Assembly: GCA_948470475.1 (NCBI GenBank)
Contig: OX419345.1
Coordinates: 971,001 to 1,035,000, forward strand
Direction of reading: 5' to 3'
Origin: Galaxea fascicularis
Taxonomy: Eukaryota > Cnidaria > Anthozoa > Scleractinia > Euphylliidae
Length of the DNA: 64,000 nt
Part shown: piece after piece, positions 25,418 through 44,710 of the stretch
Layout: every line of letters starts with the position of its first letter
How positions within the stretch are numbered: position 1 is the first letter of the stretch
Notes under the pieces: generated by a model
What the model saw: the letters and a program-made list of their open reading frames with translations, nothing else
What the model was told of the DNA's origin: nothing
Databases searched by the model: none
Translations under genes and position numbers: made by a program

Positions 25418-25425
25418 TATATAAG
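25418..25425 (+). promoter_or_regulatory. candidate TATA box of NLK
   Basis: TATATAAG followed by a GC-mixed stretch and, at 25550/25551, a strong splice donor (CTGG|GTAAGA). This fits a non-coding first exon of about 25450-25550 that would splice to the acceptor at 26763-26764 ahead of the NLK start codon. Inferred from signals only. Confidence 0.45.
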
Positions 25426-25449
25426 TCGCAGAACGAAAACGTCAGTTCA

Positions 25450-25550
25450 AGGTCGTCTGTCAATTATTTTAGGAATAACCCTCAAACAGCGATCAACCAA
25501 ACACAGAGAAATCTACTGGGAACAAACACAACATATATCATCTGAACTGG
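25450..25550 (+). other. candidate non-coding first exon of NLK
   Basis: Lies 25-30 bases after TATATAAG and ends at the donor GG|GTAAGA. Joined to 26765 it places an in-frame TAA (25476-25478) upstream and adds no in-frame ATG, so it would be 5' UTR. The 5' end is estimated from the TATA distance. Confidence 0.4.
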
Positions 25551-26777
25551 GTAAGAAAACGTAGTGATTTTTCCTTTTAACGTCAGGTGTCTTGATATTT
25601 TCAGTGTTTAAGTAGGAGCCTTGTATCTCCTAGTTTTCACGTAAACATGGTCTTAGCAAGGAGAATGCTCAATCTTTTATCGCTTCTACTTTTTGTTATA
25701 TAAATTAAACTCACAAATTAGTGAAGGAAACTGTTTTAAAAAGATGCTTGATAAATCAGGGAAAATTTGCTCAACTTATGCGACCTTACTAACTCACTGA
25801 TAAGGCTCAAGTTTACATCGCTAATTACAATTGAAGAAAAGCCGAAAGTGGTAGTGAGTGAGTGAGTGTATAGGACTTCACGTCAAAAAAGCAACACCTG
25901 GCCTGAACATCTTGATTATTACTAACAGTAACACCTTACGTAATTTCAGGTGAAAGTCATTCTTTCTTTCCTGAGGCAAAAAAAAAAAAAAAATAATAAT
26001 AATTAGAACGAAATGTTGCCCCCTCTTATGAAAACAGGCCTCGACGGGTCTACTTTTTTAACTAGTCTCTGACATATCGTTGTTCTCTGCATTAACCTGT
26101 CCATCCTTGTTAAATAGTGTAATTTTTTTTTCTTCAATGCCACATTTAAGTTGTGGTAGGAAGTTAGTCTTGTTCACGACATTGAATGTCAATATGTCGC
26201 GTGATTTGAAAGTGAAGTGTTTGTTGTACGGTGCACGTAGCTATCTAAAACGCCGCCGGTTCAGTTCTGGCAGTTCAAATATCATTTACCGGTTCTTGAC
26301 GCCAAAATTGACGTTACTTGCGTGGTCACGAAAATGCATCGTTCGGTTCCAGCATGCAACGACACAAACTTTCAAAATAAAAGAGAAATTGAGGCAAAAC
26401 ATGTTACGATTGAACCAGCATAGGTCAGCATAATTAGCAAGTTGTTTTGCAAGTTGCGTGGGAGTGTTTTAAAATCTCCGTTGTGATCATTTCGTGAGAG
26501 GTGATAATTTGTCAGGTTGTGTGCATGTGATAGGGTGTTCGCGTGATTTCGCGATGTTCGTGACCATGTGTTGTCGCAGTTGCACGCCCAGAGTGCTTTG
26601 CGCCGCAGGGTGTTGCGTGACGCGTGCGCAGAACAGGTTTGCCACACCGCCACATGTGCGTTCGAAAGTCCAGCAGATTCACTCACTCGAACAACGACCC
26701 GAGGGCGAAGGGATGCGAGAGGAGATCGCTCCTTCTTTAAAGTGATTTTCCTTCTCCCTTTCAGCTAGCTGCTGAAC

Positions 26778-26851
26778 ATGCAACGCTTCTGAGGCGTAAG
26801 CTAACACCATGGAACTACAATGACTTGGGTGGCAGAAGCATCGCGTCTTTA

Positions 26852-26852
<1 letters not shown>
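26778..26852 (+). promoter_or_regulatory. three upstream ORFs chained into the NLK start codon
   Basis: uORF1: ATG 26778, 4 codons, TGA at 26790-26792. uORF2: ATG 26809, 4 codons, TGA at 26821-26823. uORF3: ATG 26820, 10 codons, TAA at 26850-26852. The stop of uORF2 overlaps the ATG of uORF3 (ATGA), and the stop of uORF3 overlaps the main NLK ATG (TAATG). Such junctions favour termination-reinitiation, so NLK translation may be throttled by its leader. Confidence 0.5.
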
Positions 26853-35528
<8,676 letters not shown>

Positions 35529-38500
35529 TACATACAATCATTGTTTTTAGGAATCACATTGTAGTGTCAATCTTCATAGCAAGTGGTGAAAGCAGGCTGT
35601 TTTCTGCAAAGGCATCATTTCAATCAGATTCGTGGGTTATATTAATTGGTGAAAGGCTTTTACGAAGAAACCAATTTTTAATTTCACCCACAAAATTTCA
35701 TTAGCCCATTATTTTATTATAATTACAAATAGGAGCAAATCTTATGATCAATATTTGTTACAATTTTATGGAAGAGCCGCTGTTCCTCTGTGTGCAGTTC
35801 ACTGGAATTGAATTAACACTGAGCAGTGCTTATATGTCAAGAGCTTGAAGGTGGCCTTTGATTTGACACTTTTTTTTACACATTTGATAGCATAACATGA
35901 ACAGCAACTCAGATGATCTATTAAGTAGCCACTGTCCAGATTTTTTGCAACTTACTGGGCAGTATTAAATAGCTGTTGTGAATATCACAATTTCCTTGTC
36001 TTGGACTGGTGTCCTGCAAAACGGCTCAGCTAGAAATTTTTTCTAGTGCAACTGTAAAGAAATATGCTGTACATTGTTAACTTTGTAAATAGTTGATAGC
36101 AATTTATTTGCAAATTTAAAGAATTTACTTCAGTTTTCCCGTTTGCTTTTTCTTTAACTCTCTTCTTTGCCTTTTTGTTTTTCTCCATGACAAAGGGAGT
36201 AAGCTTTAGTCATGGATTGGACTCCTTTTTCCGTTTTTGTTTTGTTTTCAAAACCAGTACAATTTGTGCAAATTATGAAGCATTGAGAGACAGCTTCATC
36301 TGCGTACCACTGGTTGTGATTACATCACTTTAAAACTGCCATTAATAGTTAATGTGCACAGATGCATCAATCTAGTTTTTTTCCAAGTTTTTTTTAAAAG
36401 TATGTCTATTCAATTAAATTTAATGCTGTGATGTCTACTCTGGTGAGTGTACACACGGTTTGTCTCCACATTCAGCTTGTTTGCTTTGTCATTAGCAAGA
36501 TGTATGACTTCCTTACTACTGGGATTCTTGGCATATTTTAATGAATGTCTAAAAACGTTTTCTTAAACACGAGTACAAAATGCTGCCCTCAAATTTGATG
36601 AGGTCACAGAGGCGAATTCTCTGCTAAAAGTAGTAAATCTTCTCCGAAGCCTGAAGTCTCCAGTTCATAAAACCCCAAGATTTCGAAGTTAGATATTCCA
36701 TTTTCTAACAAAGGTACAATTTTTAGTTATCTGAAATGGTGGGGTTTTATGATGAGACAGCTTTCAAACTAATTGCCTTGTTCCTGAAGGCTTTTATGTG
36801 TTTTACGATAGTTGACTATTACTTTCCGTTACCTTGTTTTTTAATGAATTCTAAATCTGTTGTCAATACTTAGGTCATATGTAGGTCTACCGTCTTTAAG
36901 CAAAGTAGCTCTCTCGTTAAACTTAAACTTAAACACACTAAGTTGTTCATCTTTTCCTGGGTTTTTGAGATGTTTAATATTGCAACGCTTTTCTTATTAT
37001 TTTGGTGATGGTAGCAGTTTGTATACCACTAAATAGCGGTAAACAGTTATTGTTTAAAGCTAAACAAAGTTTTTTTTTGGTTGGTTTTGTTCCTTGATTT
37101 CGGTGGCATGCTTTTTTGGTTTCAAAACTGGTAAATTTTACAGGATAAATCAGTTTCAGGTTGAAGATAATTCATATTGTCCTATCAAGTATCGGGTAGT
37201 TTTTCTCAACTAGCATTAAAAAAATAGGAAGAAGGGTATGGAGAAGATGCAGGTTGATATTGAAGTGATGTTGAACCTGCTCCGTATTAGAAACTAATGC
37301 TTAACAATCTTGTTATAAATAGGAACGGGGATTTGAAGTAAGCATTTTAAAAACCTGAAGTATTGTAACTATTTCACGCAATATTTGAAAGTCTGGTTAG
37401 ATATAAAATGACGATTTGTAATGTAAATGTTTTGGCAGAAACTTGGGCCTCTTTCAATGCAAATGTGACAGAAGATGCAAATTTGAATATATTAAATAAC
37501 TAATAAATGCTAATGAATATGTTTCCTGAAGAAACCAGAAACATTTCTGTTAAATTGGAAATCGTCATTTTACATCCAAAACTTATTTTTGACTTTCACC
37601 GATAGTATCTGGAAGATTTTCAAGTAAAGCATAGAGGCACAAAATCAGCGAAACCCGGGTTAAAGTAATTTGGACATTTTTGTTATTCTTTATTTATTTT
37701 CTACCGTGAAGTGAATATTTATATATACTATATGTGCACCGAAATTTAGCTTTTCTATGTAAAAGCTTAAAGCCATCATGGAGTAACGGCATGTTGGCGC
37801 TGTTACTAAAAAATGAATTGTACAAAGCTGCGCTGAAGCAAAAATTAAATCATCCATTTTATTTTTCGGTCTTGTGGTGTTTTTACCCAGTATTTGCCAG
37901 TTTGATTGAGCTGGTAAAGCTCTTCCTTTCTTTTGGTGAGTCTCCCATGTTTTCAGATGAATTTGTGTTTGTTGTATTTGCACAGCAAATGTATTTAGGG
38001 ATGCAGGATGGCAAGATGGGTTCAAATCTCAATATGGTTGTCTCTCAGCTCAGGTTCAGCTCTTCGGTCATCTGTGTAAATAGCCAACTGGTTGGCCTCC
38101 CGCCAGTTGGGATTCTTATGTTACGTTTATTTGAATTATTTGTAAACTAGCTTGGATTAGCGAAGTGCACTTTCACTATATTCATGGTATAATATTACGT
38201 TGAGTATTACATTAGTGTTATTAGTGTTCTTCAAGCAAGCAGACCTTTCTGCAACATACACCCGCTGTCAATGGGAAGAGCTTTCGCCACACCTCCTGAT
38301 CACTAATTAGTTTACTGTCTCCACTGTTATTATACGATCACCAGACAAAAACAAGCTAGGATGAAAACGGGTCCTTATTGGTTCGTTTTCTGAAGGGAAT
38401 TTTTCTCAAAGGATCGCCTTTCAAGACTACCTAGGGTGACATTTGAATTCTTGTAAAAAGACAGAGCCCCAGTTTAAAATCTATGTTGTATCAGTGGAAG
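35529..38500 (+). other. NLK 3' UTR and downstream intergenic DNA
   Basis: AT-rich sequence without protein-like exons. The first several hundred bases are probably the NLK 3' UTR. The 138-codon frame at 37734-38150 has no family resemblance, and its last third ('tgtgtaaatagccaactggttgg') looks like a repeat rather than a gene. Confidence 0.45.
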
Positions 38501-38506
38501 ACACAT

Positions 38507-38755
38507 TGGCCGCTTTTATACCAGAGACGCATCATCCGTTCAGACAATTATGCGTCTGCCATTTTATTCGACCTAGTGAAAAGACGAACTCTCTTTCGAA
38601 ATGCGTCGTTTAAGACGAATTACGAAGGATAGTTCGTCCAGACGCATAATGCGTCTTGTGCATCGTCTTTACTGGAGATGCATGACCAGACGAAGAACAA
38701 ATGTTCGCACAAGTTCGTCCAGGCGGATAATACGTCTCTAGTATAAAAACGGCCA
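38507..38755. mobile_element. MITE with about 25-bp terminal inverted repeats
   Basis: Starts TGGCCGCTTTTATACCAGAG and ends, as reverse complement, TGGCCGTTTTTATACTAGAG. The 249-bp interior is made of repeated 'agacgcataatgcgtct' and 'cgtccagac' words and is itself self-complementary. No ORF. Confidence 0.65.
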
Positions 38756-38986
38756 TTCTGGCAATTTTTAGAATTTAAATTGTTCGGTGTAAACTCTTTT
38801 TATATAAGAACGTCTAATTTTTGAGCTGAGGTTGAACGTTCTTATTTTTTGGCGATTTGAGCCTGAAAAGGTAAAATGAATAAAGAAGACTAGCCGCTTT
38901 TACGTTTTTGTGTGTTTTGGTGAATTAATCGGTTTTCACTTTCTTGCATCTTCACCCTTCGTCTTATTCCATTGCAACGCAATGCT

Positions 38987-39093
38987 CCCGGCATAGTAAA
39001 TCGAACGTTCGAAAATCGAACTCAATCCGTGGATTGAGTTCGATTGAGTTCGATTGAAATTTAGTTCGATTGGTTTCGATTTACTATGCCGGG
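38987..39093. mobile_element. 107-bp MITE with perfect TIR and 6-bp target duplication
   Basis: Both ends are CCCGGCATAGTAAATCGAA in inverted orientation (19 bp, no mismatch). The element is flanked by direct AATGCT at 38981-38986 and 39094-39099. The interior consists of repeated 'tcgaactcaatc' and 'gttcgattgag' words. Confidence 0.8.
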
Positions 39094-39103
39094 AATGCTA
39101 AAT

Positions 39104-39146
39104 TTGGCTTGTTTCGACGACAAGCCTTGTCGTCGAAACAAGCCAA
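39104..39146. repeat. 43-bp near-perfect palindrome
   Basis: Two 21-base arms (39104-39124 and 39126-39146) are exact reverse complements with a single base between them; the arm core is TTTCGACGACAAG. It starts 5 bases after the MITE duplication at 39094-39099. Confidence 0.75.
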
Positions 39147-39164
39147 CATCTCAAGAACATCTCA

Positions 39165-39290
39165 AGAATCTTAAACTCCCAACCTGCTCAGTTATATATG
39201 GAACAGTTATTTCTGGGATTCTATTCAGCAGCATTCTGTTTGAATTCTTTGCCGACATATAGAAAGCAACAAATCAAGATTTTGAAATGG
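39165..39290 (+). pseudogene. relic of a second NLR N-terminal transmembrane exon
   Basis: DNA at 39240-39285 ('gaattctttgccgacatatag...atcaagattt') is about 80 % identical to the N-terminal coding sequence of the NLR-like locus at 39750-39790 ('gaatctttgcagacatag...atcgagattt'). The translation around it, VISGILFSSILFEFFADI, aligns with VIFWILLGVTLLGIFADI there and is followed by a TAG. It is a truncated tandem copy of a related gene. Confidence 0.5.
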
Positions 39291-39654
39291 AATCTAGTCT
39301 TAGACGTTAGCTAGTAAAGGCCCGAGGGGGGACCCCATGGCCACTCAGTCGATTTACTGGGTCCCAACGAGCACTTTTTATCGTCTTGACCTGTATTAAA
39401 CCGTCACGTTGTAAAAGAAAATCACTCAAATGTGATAGTATTGACCAAATAGCTCGCAGGAAATGTATTCATGTACTTGATTGACACAAGCAGGAACGGT
39501 TAATCAATATAGTTTCGGGCAGCTTTCACACACGGATCATTAAACATTCTCAATATGACGTTTGGTTCTTGTCGATCAGAATAGAACCCCCCACACCTCA
39601 ATTTGTCAGGAAATGTAACGTGTGTTTGTTCAGCCCAAGGAAAGAACACACGAA

Positions 39655-42600
39655 ATGGAATCTCTTAAAGAGCTGTTAGCTCCCAAGACGTTAAACAAAG
39701 TCAGTTTTATAGCAGTCATCTTTTGGATTCTGCTCGGAGTAACTCTCTTAGGAATCTTTGCAGACATAGAAAACAGCGAATCGAGATTTGATTTCCGCTG
39801 TGATGCCAAGCTTGGCGACAAGGATTCTACTCGAGGGAAGTGTTTTGACAAACACGAGAAACAGTACAACAAATTCTGTATTCCTGTGTATGGTTTTGTG
39901 ATAGCCAACGTCTCTGTGATCGCGATTGTGTGCCTGATTTACTCCCAATGCGTCAAGTCATCAGTTGATGAAGTCATCGAAGCACAGAGCAAAACGCAGT
40001 CTAGCGCAGATCTCGAAGGACTAATTCAACATGGCGTCCTCGCTGGTAGACGGCTTTTCCTGGCGTAAAGTTGCCAGCTTACCGTCAGATTTGCCTTAGG
40101 AATTGTCTTTATCATTTTGCAAACACAAGTTCTTTATCCTGCTGGCTTTCCCTCAAACTTTGCGTGTAATTTAACGGAAGACGAAACTAACAAAGAAGTG
40201 AATTCTTCGGCGGCCAACTTCACACGAACACAAACATACTTTAAATGTCACAATCAGAGAGCAACCAAGAAAACATTTTGGACTGATGCCGTGGCTGTGG
40301 CTAATGGAATTTTCGCCTTTCTCGTTTTCACGGAGATTGTATACATTTTGTTAAGAACAACAAATGGGAGACGATGCATGGAAAACTCGCAGTTTTATGC
40401 TGTTCATCTGAAATCCAGCCCTAGTTCTGTGCAAGAGGAGCAACTAAGCCCACAAGAGCCACAAAAACAGCGACAAGAACACAATCCGGAGCAAATTCCT
40501 CTTCTGCCTTTGCAAGGACAGCAAGATCAGCTAGAACAAGAACAAGATGAGGCGCAATCACAATCACAAGTGCAAGCAAGTATAAAAAGAATGAAAGACA
40601 AAATCATAAAAGACACAGAGAAACTTATCGATCTTAAACAACCTTTCCGACCAAATCCAGGTGAAGGCCCAAAACCGAAAGATACGACTATCGACCAAAT
40701 ATATGTAAATTTGGTAATTCACGAAGGCAGAGCTTACTATAGGTTCCCTCAAGACAGATGGGAATAGCTCCAAGAATATCCCAAACCCACCAATGCGAGC
40801 CAATCTCAGTTTGTGCGGCCACAAAATATTCTTGGTGACCAAAGCAAGCATATTCTTGTAGTTGGTCGTCCTGGAATTGGTAAGACAATGTTCAGCACTA
40901 AGCTTCTTCGAATGTGGGCATCCGCCGATGACTCCAGTGAAGAAGAGAGAAGAAGAGAGAGAGAAACGGAGAAGAGAGAAAGCCCTTTTGATATCGTGTT
41001 CCTAGTGAAATTCAGGCGTTTTAATTCGGAAGCAAACCTGATGAGTCTTCGTGAATTGTTGGCTCGTGCAGAGACAATAGAATATCTGGATGGTGAGGTG
41101 TGGGACTACATTATTAGAAACCCAACCAAACTGCTTCTGATTTTTGATGGAGTTGACGAATTTTCTGCGAAGGAAGACATCTCCAAAGGTAACTCAGGCT
41201 ACAGCAACAACGTTGAAGAAAAGATGCCTCTCCACTGTCTCTACAACAAGTTAGTGTCGGGAGATCTTCTCTGCGGTGCCACTGTTATCACCACAACTCG
41301 GCCGACTGCTGTGTCGTGCGTGAGACATCTCGAATTTGACAGAATTGTGGAAATCCTTGGCTTTACATCCGTGAAAGTTAAGGAATATGTGGAGAATTTC
41401 ACAGCAGGTGATCACGAGGCAAAAGAAACAATATGGCAACACATTAACACAAACATTAACATATTGTCATTGTGCTATATACCCGTTAATTGCTTTATCG
41501 TTTGCCACTGCTTGCTACACATCATAAACAACATTTTCAACCCTGCAAAGCTTACTGAAATTTACAGCATGACCGTCAAGATTTTCTTCTTTAAGCACAA
41601 TCGTGACGTTGAAGCCAGTTGCTTCAACACTAACCTCAGCTCCTACATGTTTAAAAGATTTGACCAATTACAACCTGAAAACGAGACGGTGTTCAAGAAA
41701 CTGGGCAAAATCGCCTTTCGTGGGATAGAAGAAGGAAGGCTAATCTTTGGATCCAGTGAAGTTGAAGGGCTTGAGGACTGTGGGCTGCTTCACCGTTAAC
41801 CAGACGCGAAATCTCCGTCACTGAGAGAACCACCCAAACCTCAGTTCTGTTTTATACATCTCACGCTGCAAGAATTCTTCGCAGCCAAGCACCTGACAGA
41901 GACCATGAATAGAGAGCAATTGCGACAGTTTGTTTCCAAACATATCGACGAAGGTTCATTGCAAGTTGTGTTACAGTTTGTGGCTGGATTACTGGAGCCT
42001 GATCCTGACGGAAAAGTAGAAAACAGTGATATCTTTGCCTCCCTTCTTCCCATGACGACCGAACAAAGAGAGGAGACAGAACTCATAGGGAGCATGGAAA
42101 AAGATTTACAGCCACTGAAACTAACCTGTTGGCCGGCTACGTTAAAAGACAACCCACTGGCTGTAGACGTATGTAAGTGTATATATGAAATCGATGTAAA
42201 GCAGCATGCATCTATATGAAACAAATTAGCGGGTATTAGTTTTAATGCGGTCGACTTTAGTCGCTGTTTCCTCGCACCTGCTGACTGTGCAGCTGTCGTG
42301 TATGTTCTGAAAAACACTACGAGAATAACAAGCATGAATTTAGAAAGAAACAATGTTGGGTCTTTAGGTTGCGTAGAGATTCAAAACTTAATTGTTAACG
42401 CCAGCGATGAAAGTAAAACAAATTGCGAGCTAAACAGCTTAAATCTGTTTCAGAATAACATAACAGATGAAGGCGTAGAGCACCTGGTCAAAGCACTCAA
42501 ACACAGTAATTGCAAACTAAAAATCCTAAACCTCAGCCATAACAATATAACCGATGAAGGTGCAAAGCACTTGACTGAAGCAATGAAGCACAGTAATTGC

Positions 42601-43956
42601 AAACTAAACAACTTAAACTTATATGAAAACAAAATAACTGATGACGGTGCGAAGCACTTGGCTGAGGCACTCAAGCACAGTAATTGCAAACTAAAAAGCC
42701 TTAACCTCTGGCATAACAATTTAACCGATGAAGGTGCAAAGCACTTGGCGGAAGCAATCAAGCATCGTAATTGCAACCTAAACATCTTAAACTTAGGGTG
42801 CAACAGCATAACCGTTGAAGGTGCGAAGCACTTGGCTGCGGCACTCAAGCACAGTAATTGCAAACTAAAGAGCTTAAACCTCGGGTGTAACAACATCACC
42901 GAAGAAGGTGTGAAACACTTGGTTGAAGCACTCAAAGACAGTAACTGCAAACTAAACAGCTTAAACTTACACGAGACCAAAGTAACTGATCAAGGTGCAA
43001 AGCACTTGGCCGAAGCACTGCAGCATGGTAATTGCAAACTAAACAGTCTAAACCTCTATTTTAGCAACATAACCGATGGAGGTGCGAAGTATCTAGCTGA
43101 AGCACTTAAACACAGTAATTGCAGCCTAAACAGCTAAAATCTCGGGTGCAATAAGATATTCGATGAAGGTGCGAAGTACTTAGTTGATGCACTCAAGCCG
43201 CACAGTGATTGCAAACTAAACACTTTAAACCTGTATGAAAACAAGATAACCAATGATGGTACGAAGCATTTGGCCGAGGCAATCAAGCACCCCAATTGGA
43301 AACTAAACAGCTTAAACCTAGCGAGTAACAAAATAACGGTCGAAGGTGCGAAATACTTAGCTGAAGCACTCGTGCACAGCAACTGCAAACTAAGCAGCTT
43401 AAACCTCGGGTGTAACATGATATTCGATGAAGGTGCGAAGCACCTGGCTGAAGCAATCGAGCACAGTAACTGCAAACTAAACAGTTTAAACTTATATGAA
43501 AACAAGATAACCGATCACGGTTCGAAGCACTTTGCTCAGGCACTTAAGCATAGCACTTGCAGCCTAAACAGCTTAAACCTCGGAAGTAACAAGATACTCG
43601 ATGAAGGTGCAAAGCACTTGACTGAAGCAATGAAGCACAGTAATTGCAATTACACTTTAAACCTATGTGAAAACAAGATAACTGATCATGGTGCGGAGCA
43701 CTTGGCTGAAGCAATCAAACACAGTAATTGCAAACTAAACAGGTTAAACTTGTATGAAAACAAAATAACTGATGATGGTGCGAAGAACTTGGCTGAGGCA
43801 CTCAGGCACAATAACTGTAAACTAAACAGCTTAAATTTGTCTTATAACCACGTCACAGATGAAGGTGCGAAGCACTTGGCCGAAGCACTCAGGCTAAGTA
43901 ATTGCAAAGTAAACTGCTTAGACCTCATGTATAGCAACATACCAGATGAAGGGTAA
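39655..43956 (+). pseudogene. NLR-like locus: connexin-like 4-TM domain, NACHT, LRRs; five in-frame stops
   Basis: One intronless reading frame of about 1434 codons from ATG 39655 (GAAATGG) to TAA 43954. It is interrupted by TAA 40066, TAG 40765, TAA 41797, TGA 42217 and TAA 43135, with no frameshift. Domains: four membrane helices (about 39694-39756, 39892-39954, 40087-40140, 40282-40353) with Cys-bearing loops, three Cys in loop 1 and two in loop 2. Their wording recalls connexins (NKV.FIAVIFWILLG, DFRCD...GKCFDK, KCHNQRATKKTFW). Then a Gln-rich linker; a NACHT NTPase with Walker A GRPGIGKT (about 40864), Walker B LLLIFDGVDEF and TTTRPTAV; a helical C-terminal region (QFCFIHLTLQEFFAAKHLTE); and ribonuclease-inhibitor-type LRRs. 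NLRs are innate immune sensors; the membrane domain implies tethering. Most likely a recent pseudogene. Confidence 0.8.
42430..43956 (+). repeat. 84-bp tandem repeat array encoding leucine-rich repeats
   Basis: About 18 units of 84 bp (28 residues) with consensus LNSLNLxxNxITDEGAKHLAEALKHSNCK, the ribonuclease-inhibitor LRR type. Units with 'YENKITDDG' and units with 'GCNxIxDEG' recur in turn, which suggests duplication of two-unit blocks. One unit (near 43197) has an extra codon and one (near 43650) lacks one; both changes preserve frame. Confidence 0.9.
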
Positions 43957-44207
43957 ACGTAATGGCAGTAAGTTGTCCATTTTGTGATATGGAAGATAAC
44001 TCAAGAAACAGATAGGATTTAGCCGGACAAATCGCTATAATAAGCCAAGTGGTTCGACCAATGTTACATTGAGCAATTAGAGCGATTCATGTACTCTACC
44101 TTTTACGGCAACTTTTTAGTAACGACTGTAACAAGCTATCACCTCCGTGAGATAAGTTCAGATAAACTCATGTAAAAAGAACTACAGTGCTCCAAGTTGC
44201 TATCGTG

Positions 44208-44213
44208 AATAAA
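44208..44213 (+). promoter_or_regulatory. candidate poly(A) signal of the NLR-like locus
   Basis: AATAAA about 250 bases after the last in-frame stop of the NLR-like locus. Confidence 0.4.
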
Positions 44214-44503
44214 TTTTTGAAATGAAGTTTTGTGTTTTATACGCGCTGGATTCAGTTGTAACTTTCACATTACCCTTGTTGGTATTTCGCAAGGATATGC
44301 TTTTCGAGCAATCGCACTTCAATAATTAATGTACTTTAATATTCTCATAGACAAGGTATCAGGCAACAAAATGAGATGACGTGTAGCCGAAATTATTTCA
44401 ATACCAAAAGAGAATAAACAGATGGAGTCAAAATGCAAATACCCCTAAGGAGACTTTCTTTTCAAGTTAAACATCAAGACAATAATCGATGATCATAATT
44501 TGC

Positions 44504-44509
44504 TTTATT
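44504..44509 (-). promoter_or_regulatory. candidate poly(A) signal of EIF3C
   Basis: AATAAA on the minus strand about 200 bases past the EIF3C stop. It faces the plus-strand signal at 44208, so the two loci converge. Confidence 0.5.
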
Positions 44510-44710
44510 CTGCATTTTTATCACGTAGTATTACACACTACAGGAAGAAATTCGATTCCGACTACAATGGAGCTTGGGACGGGCCATGCCAAGGAAATTT
44601 TCCTGGTCTTTGGTTAAAAATGCCCAAAATACTTTGTCTAAACAAGTTGCTTCGAGAAATAAGAAAACGGTTTTACATGAGAGCTAAAGCTGCAACAGGT
44701 TAAACTCGTT

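Noticed and set aside
26372..26768. Overlapping frames on both strands just upstream of the NLK start
   Set aside because: They lie in the presumed first intron of NLK, in a locally GC-richer stretch that reduces stop codons; no similarity to known proteins.
37734..38150. 138-codon frame downstream of NLK
   Set aside because: No recognisable domain; the composition is that of AT-rich non-coding DNA and its 3' part looks like a dispersed repeat. No splice or promoter support.
42450..43543. Long minus-strand frames opposite the LRR array
   Set aside because: They are antisense shadows of an 84-bp coding repeat; the unit length keeps the antisense frame open. The sense strand gives textbook LRR sequence.
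42430..43956. Regularly spaced repeats that could suggest a CRISPR array
   Set aside because: The units are contiguous, coding and 84 bp long without spacers, and the genome is eukaryotic; they are LRR codons.
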